From: an uncultured Clostridia bacterium
Lineage (GTDB): Bacteria; Bacillota; Clostridia; Christensenellales; Aristaeellaceae
Assembly (NCBI GenBank): GCA_934630975.1
Contig: CAKTXH010000006.1
Coordinates: 1 to 43,851, forward strand
Length of the DNA: 43,851 nt
Direction of reading: 5' to 3'
Shown: piece after piece, positions 30,807 to 38,421 of the stretch
Position numbering within the stretch: the stretch's first letter is position 1
How the letters are laid out: each line of letters begins with the position of its first letter
The notes under the pieces: model-generated
The model's input: only the letters and a program-made list of their open reading frames with translations
What the model was told of the DNA's origin: nothing
Databases searched by the model: none
Position numbers and translations under genes: made by a program

Positions 30807-32687
30807 ATGAAGATTCTCTTTGCGGCATCCGAGTGCGTCCCTTTCATTAAAACCGGCGGTCTGGCCGACGTGGTGGGCGCGCTTTCCCCCGTGCTCAAGG
30901 CGCAGGGCGCGGACGTGCGCGTCATTCTGCCGCTGTACGCCGCCATCCCGGAGCAGTACGCCAGCCAGATGAAGCTGGAATGTGAGTTTGAGGTCGAGCT
31001 TTGCTGGCGCCGCCAGTATTGCGGCATCAAGAGCCTTGAATACCAGGGCGTGACCTTCTACTTCGTCGATAACCAGTACTACTTCGGCCGCTCCTACATC
31101 TACGGACTCGGCGGCGACGAATACGAGCGCTTCGGCTTCTTCGACCGCGCGGTCATCGACGCGCTCGCGCATCTGGATTTCAAGCCCGACGTCATCCACT
31201 GTCACGACTGGCAGACCGGCATGATCCCGGCGCTGCTCAAGATTCAGTACGCGCAGTTCCCGTTCTATCAGGATATGAAGACGGTGTACACCATCCACAA
31301 CCTCCAGTATCAGGGCGTGTTCCCGATCAAGGCGGTTCAGGATACGCTCGGCCTGGGCGACAGCCTGTTCACCGCGGACAAGCTGGAGTGCTACGGCTGC
31401 GCGAACTACATGAAGGCCGGTCTGGTCTATGCAGATGAGCTGACCACCGTTTCCCCGAGCTATGCGGACGAGATTCAGACCGCGTTCTACGGCGAGCGCC
31501 TCGACGGGCTCCTGCGCGCGCGCAAGGATCAGCTGATGGGCATCCTCAACGGCATCGACGTGAACGACTACGACCCGTCGAAAGACCCGCAGATTTACGT
31601 GAACTACGATCCGTATCACCTCGGCGGCAAGGAGACCTGTAAGGCGGAGCTGCAAAAGGAGCTGGGTCTGACGGTCGATCCGACCGTGCCGCTGGTGGGC
31701 ATCATCTCCCGCCTGTCCAACCAGAAGGGTTTTGACCTCATCGAGTGCGTCATCCGCGAACTGATGGCGACCGGCATCCAGCTCGTCGTGCTCGGCATGG
31801 GCGAAGCGAAATACACCAACCTGTTCTCCTGGGCGGAGAGCGAATACCCGGGCCGCCTGGCGGCGCGCTTTGCGATGAACCACCAGCTTGCGCACCGCAT
31901 CTACGCGGGCAGCGACATGTTCCTCATGCCCAGCCAGTTCGAGCCGTGCGGCCTCTCCCAGATGATCGCGATGCGCTATGGCTCTGTGCCGATTGCGCGC
32001 GAAACCGGCGGCCTGCGCGATACCGTGCTCTCCTACAACAAGTTCACCGACGAGGGCAACGGCTTCACCTTCTTCAACTACAACGCGCACGACATGCTGC
32101 ACACCGTCCGCCGCGCCGTGCATTACTACCAGAATAACCGCGAGGTCTGGTATCGCCTGATTGTGCGCGGCATGACCGGCGATTACAGCTGGTATTCCTC
32201 CGCCGGCAAGTACATGGCGCTCTACGAGGAAGTCACCAAGCCCGCGACGAGCTTCACGCTCAGCGAGGAGAAGCCCGAAAACCCTAAGCCTGCCCCGGCC
32301 GCGCAGGCAGAGGCCGGGGACGTAACGGAAGCCGTCAAGGAAGAAGCGCCCAAGGCCGAGGAAAAGCCCAAGGCCAAGCGCGCTCCCCGCAAGAAGGCCG
32401 AGCCGAAAGCCGAAGCGGCCGCTGAGGTGAAGGAAGAAGCCAAGGCCGAGGAAAAGCCCAAAGCCAAGCGCGCTCCCCGCAAGAAGGCCGAGCCGAAAGC
32501 CGAAGCCGAGGTGAAGGAAGAGGCCAAGGCCGAGGAAAAGCCCAAGGCCAAGCGCGCTCCCCGTAAAAAGGCTGAGCCGAAAGCCGAAGCCGAGGTGAAG
32601 GAAGAAGCCAAAGCCGAGGAGAAGCCTAAGGCCAAGCGCGCTCCCCGTAAAAAGGCTGAGCCGAAAGCCGAACCGAAGGCTGAGTAA
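30807..32687 (+). CDS. glgA: Glycogen synthase with a repetitive basic C-terminal tail
   Basis: 626 residues against about 480 for normal bacterial GlgA. The GT5 enzyme (1 to about 478) adds glucose from ADP-glucose to glycogen. It shows KTGGLADVVGALSPVL (15-30), HCHDWQTGMIPALL, GILNGIDVNDYDP, IISRLSNQKGFDLI and MPSQFEPCGLSQMIAMRYG, so the core is complete. Residues 480-626 are an added disordered tail with four repeats starting at V510, V541, V569 and V597 (spacings 31, 28, 28). Each contains KAEEKPKAKRAPRKKAEPKA. The tail is basic, with Lys/Arg exceeding Glu by about three per repeat. It resembles histone-H1-like or nucleic-acid-binding tails and may bind glycogen, DNA/RNA or another protein. 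AAGGAGG precedes the ATG. glgB and glgP are absent here. Confidence 0.95.
   Translation: MKILFAASECVPFIKTGGLADVVGALSPVLKAQGADVRVILPLYAAIPEQYASQMKLECEFEVELCWRRQYCGIKSLEYQGVTFYFVDNQYYFGRSYIYGLGGDEYERFGFFDRAVIDALAHLDFKPDVIHCHDWQTGMIPALLKIQYAQFPFYQDMKTVYTIHNLQYQGVFPIKAVQDTLGLGDSLFTADKLECYGCANYMKAGLVYADELTTVSPSYADEIQTAFYGERLDGLLRARKDQLMGILNGIDVNDYDPSKDPQIYVNYDPYHLGGKETCKAELQKELGLTVDPTVPLVGIISRLSNQKGFDLIECVIRELMATGIQLVVLGMGEAKYTNLFSWAESEYPGRLAARFAMNHQLAHRIYAGSDMFLMPSQFEPCGLSQMIAMRYGSVPIARETGGLRDTVLSYNKFTDEGNGFTFFNYNAHDMLHTVRRAVHYYQNNREVWYRLIVRGMTGDYSWYSSAGKYMALYEEVTKPATSFTLSEEKPENPKPAPAAQAEAGDVTEAVKEEAPKAEEKPKAKRAPRKKAEPKAEAAAEVKEEAKAEEKPKAKRAPRKKAEPKAEAEVKEEAKAEEKPKAKRAPRKKAEPKAEAEVKEEAKAEEKPKAKRAPRKKAEPKAEPKAE
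32334..32684 (+). repeat. Tandem 84-93-base coding repeat in glgA
   Basis: Four direct repeats with nearly identical bases encode the KAEEKPKAKRAPRKKAEPKA units. The repeats differ mainly at third codon positions (for example CGCAAGAAG versus CGTAAAAAG), so they are older than a pure assembly error. They could vary in number by slippage or recombination. Confidence 0.9.
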
Positions 32688-32704
32688 ACCCGTTTGATGC
32701 GCTC

Positions 32705-32744
32705 CCCCGATGCAGGTTTTGCCCTGCATCGGGGTTTTGCTTTT
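32705..32744 (+). terminator. Rho-independent terminator of the glg operon
   Basis: Perfect 12-base arms CCCCGATGCAGG/CCTGCATCGGGG (32705-32734) with a 6-base loop, followed by TTTTGCTTTT. It begins 18 bases after the glgA stop. Confidence 0.95.
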
Positions 32745-32752
32745 CCTGCCTA

Positions 32753-32781
32753 TTGATTCTTGCCCGCAATTCGGCTACAAT
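32753..32781 (+). promoter_or_regulatory. Sigma-A promoter of the DUF6020-like gene
   Basis: TTGATT (32753-32758), 17-base spacer, TACAAT (32776-32781). GAAAGGAG precedes the ATG at 32831. Confidence 0.7.
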
Positions 32782-32830
32782 AGAGGCCGTAATGAATTCG
32801 TTTATCGCCCCATTTTGAAAGGAGCCTTTC

Positions 32831-34603
32831 ATGAACCTTCCGACACTCAAGAAACGCCGCCCTGCCCTGCTGACGCTGCTCGCCGTTCTGGGCGCTGCGT
32901 TTGCCGCGCCCTACCTCGTGCTCAACGACCCGGATTCGCTCGTTTTCCGCGACGGGATGCTCGCGACGATCCTGCTGCTCGCGGCGGCCTATCCCGCCCA
33001 TATCGCGTTTGAAAAGCATGCCGGGCGCGCACTGAAATACGGCTGCTTTCTGGCGCTGTTCTTCGCGTTCTTCCTCGGGCTGGGCAGCGAGCTGATGTTT
33101 TACGACGGCTTTCTGCCCGGCGTGGGCAGCTTTGTCCGTCGGCTGGTCGTCCCCTGTCTGGCCACGCCGCTGCTGGGCGCGCTGTTCTCCTTCTTCTTCG
33201 CCTCCTCCGAGCGCTATAACGGCGCGTCCGCGCGTCGGCTCCCCTATCTGTTCTATTTCCTGATTTTTGCGCTTTCCTACACGGCGGCGCTGCTGGCCTT
33301 CTTTCCCGGCATCATCAATTACGATTTCGAGGGCGAAATCGTGCAGTACATGACCGGCGAATATCTGGCCTCGCACCCGATTTTCCATTCCATGCTGACC
33401 GGCGTGCTCTACCAGATCGGCACGGCCGTCTTCGGCAGCGCGACCGGCGGCGCGGCGACGTACAGCGTCTTCCAGCTCCTCTGTCTGGCCGCGATGTTCG
33501 CGTGGTGCTGCTGCTTCCTGCAAAAGCGTGTGCCGCTGTGGACGGTTCTGCTGGTCACGGCTTCGATGGCGATTCTGCCCTTCAACGGCGTGCTGGCCAT
33601 TTCAACGGTCAAGGATACGCTCTTCACCGGCCTGTGCGCGATGCTCTGCCTGACGCTGTGGGAGATCACGGAAGACCCGGAGGCGTTTCTGGCGCGCAGG
33701 GCGAACCTGCTGCGCGTGTTCCTCATCTGCCTGTTCATGTCGCTGCTTCGCCACAACGCCATTTTTGCCGTGCTGCCCGCGGTTCTCGTCATCCTCATCC
33801 TCTGCCGCGGCGCGCGCAAAAAGGCCGCCGCGCTCTGCGCCGTGACGATGCTCTTCTGCCTCGGCATGCCCCGCTGCCTGCAAGCCGTCACCCACGCGAA
33901 GGCGCTGCTCAGTTCGGAACTGATGAGCGTTCCCTGCCAGCAGCTGATGCGCACCGCCGCGCGCGCGGACGATTTGACGCAGGAGGAATACGACGAAATC
34001 GCCGATTGGTTCTCCCGCGCCATCCATCGCTATCGCCCGAATTCCGCCGACCCGGCCAAGGGCGGCAACTTCGATTTGGAGCGCTACAACGCCCATCCCG
34101 AGGAATACTGGTCGCTGTGGAAAAAGTACGCCAAGCGCTACCCGCGCATCTATATCGAGGCGTTTTTCACCAACTGCATGGGCATCTGGTACCCGGACGA
34201 CACGACCCACGCCCACACGATGGATATCGAGGATTGGGATTACGTCTACCTGAAAACCAATAACATCGTGCCGGAGATGGTCGGCGAAGTCACCGCTCAT
34301 TCGTACCTGCCCGCTTATCGGACGTGGCTTTACGATTCGGCGCATCATTCCCGGCACGAGAATGTGCCGCTCTATTCGCAGCTCTTCAAACCCTCGACCT
34401 ACGTATACGCGCTGCTGGTGCTGACGCTGCTGCTGTTTTACCGCCGCGAGCGCCGCTGGGCGCTGTGCACGCTGCCGGTGTGGGGCGTCATTCTCTCCCT
34501 GCTCTTCTCGGCGTGCATCCTCGTGCGCTATTCGTATCCCTTCATGATCTGCGTGCCGATGCTGATGCTGCTGATTCTCTTTTCAAACCGCCGTCCCGCC
34601 TGA
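32831..34603 (+). CDS. Polytopic membrane protein, DUF6020-like (GT-C type architecture)
   Basis: 590 residues with about twelve hydrophobic helices. The first large loop, FFPGIINYDFEGEIVQYMTGEYLASHPIFHSMLTG, carries acidic residues and a histidine at the place where GT-C glycosyltransferases have catalytic acids; this resembles DUF6020 proteins. A large extracytoplasmic segment (about 375-510) contains NSADPAKGGNFDLERYNAHPEEYW and YPDDTTHAHTMD before the last helices. Function is unproven; transfer of a lipid-linked sugar is a reasonable guess. It has its own promoter and terminator. Confidence 0.75.
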   Translation: MNLPTLKKRRPALLTLLAVLGAAFAAPYLVLNDPDSLVFRDGMLATILLLAAAYPAHIAFEKHAGRALKYGCFLALFFAFFLGLGSELMFYDGFLPGVGSFVRRLVVPCLATPLLGALFSFFFASSERYNGASARRLPYLFYFLIFALSYTAALLAFFPGIINYDFEGEIVQYMTGEYLASHPIFHSMLTGVLYQIGTAVFGSATGGAATYSVFQLLCLAAMFAWCCCFLQKRVPLWTVLLVTASMAILPFNGVLAISTVKDTLFTGLCAMLCLTLWEITEDPEAFLARRANLLRVFLICLFMSLLRHNAIFAVLPAVLVILILCRGARKKAAALCAVTMLFCLGMPRCLQAVTHAKALLSSELMSVPCQQLMRTAARADDLTQEEYDEIADWFSRAIHRYRPNSADPAKGGNFDLERYNAHPEEYWSLWKKYAKRYPRIYIEAFFTNCMGIWYPDDTTHAHTMDIEDWDYVYLKTNNIVPEMVGEVTAHSYLPAYRTWLYDSAHHSRHENVPLYSQLFKPSTYVYALLVLTLLLFYRRERRWALCTLPVWGVILSLLFSACILVRYSYPFMICVPMLMLLILFSNRRPA

Positions 34604-34633
34604 CGCTGCTCCGCTCGGGGCGTGACCCACCTG

Positions 34634-34662
34634 TCTGCCGTTTTTCGCGGCAGATTTTTTTA
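34634..34662 (+). terminator. Rho-independent terminator after the DUF6020-like gene
   Basis: Arms TCTGCCG/CGGCAGA (34634-34654) around TTTTTCG, then a run of seven to eight T residues. Confidence 0.88.
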
Positions 34663-34670
34663 TTTTGGTC

Positions 34671-34699
34671 TTGACAGTGCGCCCGTTCCGATGTATTAT
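34671..34699 (+). promoter_or_regulatory. Sigma-A promoter of the GntR-ABC operon
   Basis: Consensus TTGACA (34671-34676), 17-base spacer, TATTAT (34694-34699). The start site would fall near 34706, inside the inverted repeat at 34701-34718. Confidence 0.85.
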
Positions 34700-34700
34700 T

Positions 34701-34718
34701 GTATTAAGTCCTTAGTAC
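34701..34718 (+). promoter_or_regulatory. Probable operator for the YtrA-type GntR regulator
   Basis: GTATTAAG-TC-CTTAGTAC is an 18-base inverted repeat with one mismatch, directly after the -10 box and over the predicted transcription start. Its position suits repression of the operon by its own first product. Confidence 0.7.
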
Positions 34719-34743
34719 AGTAACACAGGAAAGGAGCTTCATC

Positions 34744-35103
34744 ATGGATTGGACGATTATAGACGGCCGACCCGTCTATCTTCAGCTGATCGAGCAGCTT
34801 GAATTAACCATCGTCACGGGCGAATATCCACCGGGCGGAAAAATCCCCGGCGTGCGCGACCTAGCCGCTCAGGCGAAAGTCAATCCGAACACGATGCAGC
34901 GCGCGCTCGCCGAGCTGGAAACGCGCGGCCTGCTGGAAACCCAGCGAACAACCGGGCGAACCGTGACGTCGGATACCGAAAAAATCACGCAGACCCGGCA
35001 GGCGCTGGCGCAGACGCTGGTTCACAATTTTTATCATCAAGCCCTCGCGCTCGGCCTGACCAAGGCCGAAATCACCGCGCTGCTTGAACAGGAGGAGGCA
35101 TAA
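34744..35103 (+). CDS. GntR-family transcriptional regulator, YtrA subfamily
   Basis: 119 residues: a winged-helix domain plus a short C-terminal dimerisation tail, the YtrA layout. The recognition part reads PGVRDLAAQAKVNPNTMQRALAELE followed by RTTGRTV, nearly identical to the subfamily consensus. Such regulators repress the ABC transporter genes downstream, often in response to cell-envelope stress. The ATG has AAAGGAG upstream. The stop is two bases from the ATPase start. An inverted repeat at 34701-34718 is its likely binding site. Confidence 0.93.
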   Translation: MDWTIIDGRPVYLQLIEQLELTIVTGEYPPGGKIPGVRDLAAQAKVNPNTMQRALAELETRGLLETQRTTGRTVTSDTEKITQTRQALAQTLVHNFYHQALALGLTKAEITALLEQEEA

Positions 35104-35105
35104 TC

Positions 35106-35804
35106 ATGGCGGCCATTTATACCGCAAATCATCTGGAAAAACGATACGGGAACCATGTCGCGCTGCGCGACGTGAATTTCTCGATTGAGCCGGGGCGGCT
35201 CGTCGGTCTGCTCGGCCCGAACGGCGCGGGCAAATCCACGCTGATCAAATGCTCGATGGGGCTGCTTACGCCGACCTCGGGCGTCGTCGCCATCGGCGGC
35301 GTGAAGCCCGGCCCGGCGAGCAAGGCCCTCACGTCTTACCTGCCTGACCGCATGGCGCTCTCCACGAGTATGCGCGTGCGCGACGCGGTGGCCATGTACG
35401 CGGATTTCTTCACGGATTTCGACCGCACGAAGGCGCGCGACATGCTGCTGGATCTGAAGCTCAGCGACAGCCAGCGCATCAGCGCGATGAGCAAGGGCAT
35501 GCAGGAAAAGATGCAGCTCTGCCTCGTGATGGCGCGCGCCGCGCGGCTGTATCTGCTCGACGAGCCGCTGGGCGGCGTCGATCCGGCGGCGCGGGATTAC
35601 ATCATGAACACCATTCTGCGCAATTACAGCGATAACGCCTCCGTCGTGCTCTCCACCCACCTCATCGGGGACATCGAGCGCGTGCTGGACGAGGTGCTGA
35701 TCCTCAAGGACAGCGCGGTTTTCCTGCATCAGAGTGTGGATGAGCTGCGCGAGGAACATGGGTGCAGCGTGGATGAATATTTCAGGGAGGTGTTTCGGGC
35801 ATGA
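35106..35804 (+). CDS. ABC transporter ATP-binding protein
   Basis: 232 residues. Walker A is GPNGAGKST (37-45), Walker B LYLLDEP with D152/E153, and the H-loop is in VLSTHLI. The signature segment is MSKGMQEK (128-135), the divergent form common in this exporter subfamily. It powers the permease encoded by the next gene, which it overlaps by four bases (ATGA). In YtrA-controlled systems such transporters respond to lipid-II-binding antibiotics or other envelope stress; the substrate here is unknown. Confidence 0.93.
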   Translation: MAAIYTANHLEKRYGNHVALRDVNFSIEPGRLVGLLGPNGAGKSTLIKCSMGLLTPTSGVVAIGGVKPGPASKALTSYLPDRMALSTSMRVRDAVAMYADFFTDFDRTKARDMLLDLKLSDSQRISAMSKGMQEKMQLCLVMARAARLYLLDEPLGGVDPAARDYIMNTILRNYSDNASVVLSTHLIGDIERVLDEVLILKDSAVFLHQSVDELREEHGCSVDEYFREVFRA

Positions 35805-36622
35805 TTCGCAAATTGCTCAAGGTTGAATTCCGGGAGTCGCTTTCCTCCATGCTGCCCGTAGGCGTGGGCATGGTCGTTTTGAGCGCGCTGATGGCGCTGA
35901 CCTCCGTGCTCACCGGGCGGCTCGATCTCAATTTCGGCAAATTCGACTGGTTCAACGCGCTGCTGTCCTTCGCGACGGGCATCTGCTTCCTCGCGGTGCT
36001 GGTGGTCTGTTTCTGCGCGAACGTCAGCCGCTTTTACCGCATGCTCGGCGAGGAGGGCTATATTCAGCTGACCCTGCCCGCAACGCTGAGCCAGCATATC
36101 GCGGCCAAGCTGATTGCCGCCGTCGCGACGACGCTGCTTTCCTTCCTCTTTCTGGCCGCGTGCATCTTCCTGATGTCCCTGCCGACCAGCATAAACGCCT
36201 TCATCGCCGCCCTTCGCGAGGGTTACGACACGATTCGTGGCCTCGGCTTGCCCGCGTGCCTGCTGCTTCTGCTGTTTACCGTGCTGAGCATTGCGGCGAT
36301 CTATCTGCACACGTATCTTTCCAGCGCAATCGGCGGTCTGTTCACCCAGCACCGCAAGCTTGCGAGCATCATCACGTTCTTTGCGCTGCAATTCCTTGCG
36401 CAGATTCTATCTATGCTGGTTATCTACTTTGCCGCAACGCATATGCAGACCTTCATTGACAATCTCGGCCGCTTCGCCTTCAACCTGCTCAGCAGCCCGA
36501 ACGGCAGCCTGAAAGCGTTCTACGGTTCGCTCATCGGCGTTTCGGCGGTCACCGCCGTCATCGACGCGGTGCTCTGGCTGATCACACAGACCATTCTCAC
36601 CAAGAAGCTGAATCTGCCGTAA
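35801..36622 (+). CDS. ABC transporter permease
   Basis: 273 residues with six hydrophobic helices (about 18-40, 54-74, 104-130, 148-170, 190-212 and 245-265). It begins MIRKLLKVEFRESLSSML, as ABC-2-like permeases usually do. RFYRMLGEEGYIQLTLPATLSQHIAAKL is a typical cytoplasmic coupling segment. It is the membrane half of the transporter with the upstream ATPase. The substrate cannot be assigned. The operon ends in the terminator at 36631-36668. Confidence 0.88.
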   Translation: MIRKLLKVEFRESLSSMLPVGVGMVVLSALMALTSVLTGRLDLNFGKFDWFNALLSFATGICFLAVLVVCFCANVSRFYRMLGEEGYIQLTLPATLSQHIAAKLIAAVATTLLSFLFLAACIFLMSLPTSINAFIAALREGYDTIRGLGLPACLLLLLFTVLSIAAIYLHTYLSSAIGGLFTQHRKLASIITFFALQFLAQILSMLVIYFAATHMQTFIDNLGRFAFNLLSSPNGSLKAFYGSLIGVSAVTAVIDAVLWLITQTILTKKLNLP

Positions 36623-36630
36623 CATCATAA

Positions 36631-36668
36631 AAGCGACACACTCGGTCATTCGAGTGCGTCGCTTTTTT
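36631..36668. terminator. Bidirectional terminator between the ABC permease and the lipoprotein gene
   Basis: Arms AAGCGAC-A-CACTCG and CGAGTG-C-GTCGCTT (36631-36664) with one mismatch and a 6-base loop. T runs follow on the plus strand (TTTTTTT), and a shorter AT-rich stretch serves the minus strand. It lies between convergent genes. Confidence 0.9.
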
Positions 36669-37061
36669 TCATAGATCGTCCGAACTCACGCCGCCGCCAT
36701 AGCGCTTGAGCACATATTCCCCGTTCTCGTCCTTTTCGTAATCAAAGCCGTAATCGCCGTTCTTGCCGTTCAGCTCGTAGCTGATGGTCACAATCACGCG
36801 ATCGGCCTTCGTGTTCTTGCAGGCCACGCCCGTTTCCTTCACCACCGCATCCGGGAACGCCTCGGTAAACAGGCTGACCGCCTTCTCCCGCACGACGGGC
36901 ACAAAGCTCCAGTCGATGTCCCCGCCGTTGTTCTGCGGCGTCTCCACCTGATTGCTCTGGATCTTCTCCCCCGCCTCATGCAGCGCGTTCTCGATGCCCG
37001 TGCAGCCGGAAAGGGAGACAAGCAGCGCAAAGAGCGCCAGCGCCAGCAACGTTTTTTTCAT
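36669..37061 (-). CDS. Small predicted lipoprotein of unknown function
   Basis: 130 residues. A signal peptide (MKKTLLALALFALLVSLSGC) ends in the lipobox LSGC, so the mature protein is lipid-anchored outside the cell. The rest is hydrophilic, with an N-terminal linker (EKIQSNQVETPQNNGG) and a small alpha/beta part (DWSFVPVVREKAVSLFTEAFPDAVVKETGV...VIVTISYELNG) resembling small PepSY-like folds, though I would not assign it. The ATG at 37061 has AAGGAG upstream. It starts 11 bases after the MocR-type gene and is the last gene of that unit. Confidence 0.8.
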   Translation of the reverse strand: MKKTLLALALFALLVSLSGCTGIENALHEAGEKIQSNQVETPQNNGGDIDWSFVPVVREKAVSLFTEAFPDAVVKETGVACKNTKADRVIVTISYELNGKNGDYGFDYEKDENGEYVLKRYGGGVSSDDL

Positions 37062-37072
37062 GGTTCTTCTCC

Positions 37073-38419
37073 TTATCCCCACGCCTTTTTCAGCGCGGCA
37101 AGTCCCTGCCGAATCTGTTCTTCATCCATGCCGGAAAAGCCCAGCAGCACGATGCGGCTTTCGTCATTCTGCATCACCGCGTAATCGGATAGCCGCGTCA
37201 GGCGCACCCCGGCTTGTTCGGCCAGCGGCACCAGCTCGCGCGCGGGCGCTTTACCGCCGACGCGAAGCAGCGCATACAGCCCCGCGCCGCAAGGCGCAAC
37301 GTCGCCAAGACCGAGTGCCTGCACGGTTTCCGTCAGCGCCGCCAGCCGCGCGCGGTAGACCACGCGCATCCGCGCGATATGCCGCTCCAAAAAGCCGCCC
37401 GCGATGAACTTGCGCAGCGTCTCCTGCTCAAACCCCGGCACCGTACAGGCCGCGTGCATCGTTCGATAGCGCGCCGCCAGCTCCTCCGGCAGCACCATGA
37501 AGCTCAGGCGCAGGCCAGGCGCAAGCGTCCGCGAAAACGTGTTCATATAGACGACCTGCCGCCCGCCGTCCATGGCGCGCAGCGCGGGCGCGCCCGCGCC
37601 GGAAAAGCGGAATTCGCTGTCGTAATCGTCCTCGAGAATATAGCCGCCCGTCTCGCGCGCCCAGCGCAGCAGCGCCTCCCGCTGGCCGGGCTGCATCTCC
37701 TCGCCCGTAGGGAATTGATGCGTCGGGGTGACGTAGGCCGCGCCCGCGCCGCTCCTGTACAGCTCGCGCACGTCAATCGCCCCGCCGGAAAGCGGGGTCG
37801 GCGCAATCCGCGCGCCGCTGACCACCAAAATGCGCCGAACGCGCGAATACCCGGGATCCTCCACCGCGAAAAGGCGCTCCCGCCCGATCAGCGCAACCAG
37901 CGCGGAAACCAGCACCTCTGTGCCCGCGCCGAGGACGATGGAATCCGGCGGCACGTCGATGCCGCGCATGCGGTGCAGATAGCCCGCAATTTCGCGTCTC
38001 AGCGCCGGTTCGCCCTGCGGGTCGCCGGAAAGCAACAGCGTCGCGCTCTGCTCGCTGAGCACTTCGCGCATCAGCCGCGCCCACGTAGCGTAAGGGAAAT
38101 GCGCCGCATCGGCCGCGCCCGTGCCGAAATTCCAGCGCACGGGCGGCTTTTCTTCGGCTGTCGAGCCGACGCTCTTCGCCTGTTCCAGCGCGTACATGCC
38201 GCTTCTGGGGCGGCTTTCGCAAAGCCCTTCGCTGATGAGCCTCGCGTAGGCCGCCTCGACCGTCGCCGTGCTGACGCGCAGGTGCGCCGCCAGCTCCCGC
38301 TTGGAGGGCATGCGCTCGCCCGGCTGAATTCCGCCGCGCTCCATTTCGCGCTTGAGCGCGGTATAGAGCTGCTCGCAGAGCGGCATTTTGCTTGTCGGTT
38401 CCAATGTACACGTAAACAT
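37073..38419 (-). CDS. MocR/PdxR-type GntR regulator with aminotransferase-like domain, PLP lysine replaced
   Basis: 448 residues. An N-terminal winged helix (about 10-72) has GERMPSKRELAAHLRVSTATVEAAYARL. It is joined to a fold-type I aminotransferase domain with GTEVLVSALVALIG, VTPTHQFPTG and ILEDDYDSEFRF. In MocR regulators the PLP-binding lysine is in a TFSKxLxPGLRLGY motif; this protein reads NTFSRTLAPGLRLSF, with R297 at that place. It may bind PLP without a Schiff base, bind another ligand, or have lost sensing. ATG choice: 38419 has GAGGTGG seven bases upstream; 38425 would overlap the upstream stop (ATGA) but lies too close to that site. Targets are unknown. Confidence 0.88.
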   Translation of the reverse strand: MFTCTLEPTSKMPLCEQLYTALKREMERGGIQPGERMPSKRELAAHLRVSTATVEAAYARLISEGLCESRPRSGMYALEQAKSVGSTAEEKPPVRWNFGTGAADAAHFPYATWARLMREVLSEQSATLLLSGDPQGEPALRREIAGYLHRMRGIDVPPDSIVLGAGTEVLVSALVALIGRERLFAVEDPGYSRVRRILVVSGARIAPTPLSGGAIDVRELYRSGAGAAYVTPTHQFPTGEEMQPGQREALLRWARETGGYILEDDYDSEFRFSGAGAPALRAMDGGRQVVYMNTFSRTLAPGLRLSFMVLPEELAARYRTMHAACTVPGFEQETLRKFIAGGFLERHIARMRVVYRARLAALTETVQALGLGDVAPCGAGLYALLRVGGKAPARELVPLAEQAGVRLTRLSDYAVMQNDESRIVLLGFSGMDEEQIRQGLAALKKAWG

Positions 38420-38421
38420 GT

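Noticed and set aside
32334..32684. Tandem repeats considered as a CRISPR array
   Set aside because: The units have no spacers, lie in frame within glgA and encode a regular peptide. No cas genes are present.
35484..35514. Degenerate ABC signature (MSKGMQEK for LSGGQ) as a sign of an inactive ATPase
   Set aside because: This form is normal in the related exporter subfamily, and the Walker A, Walker B and H-loop residues are intact.
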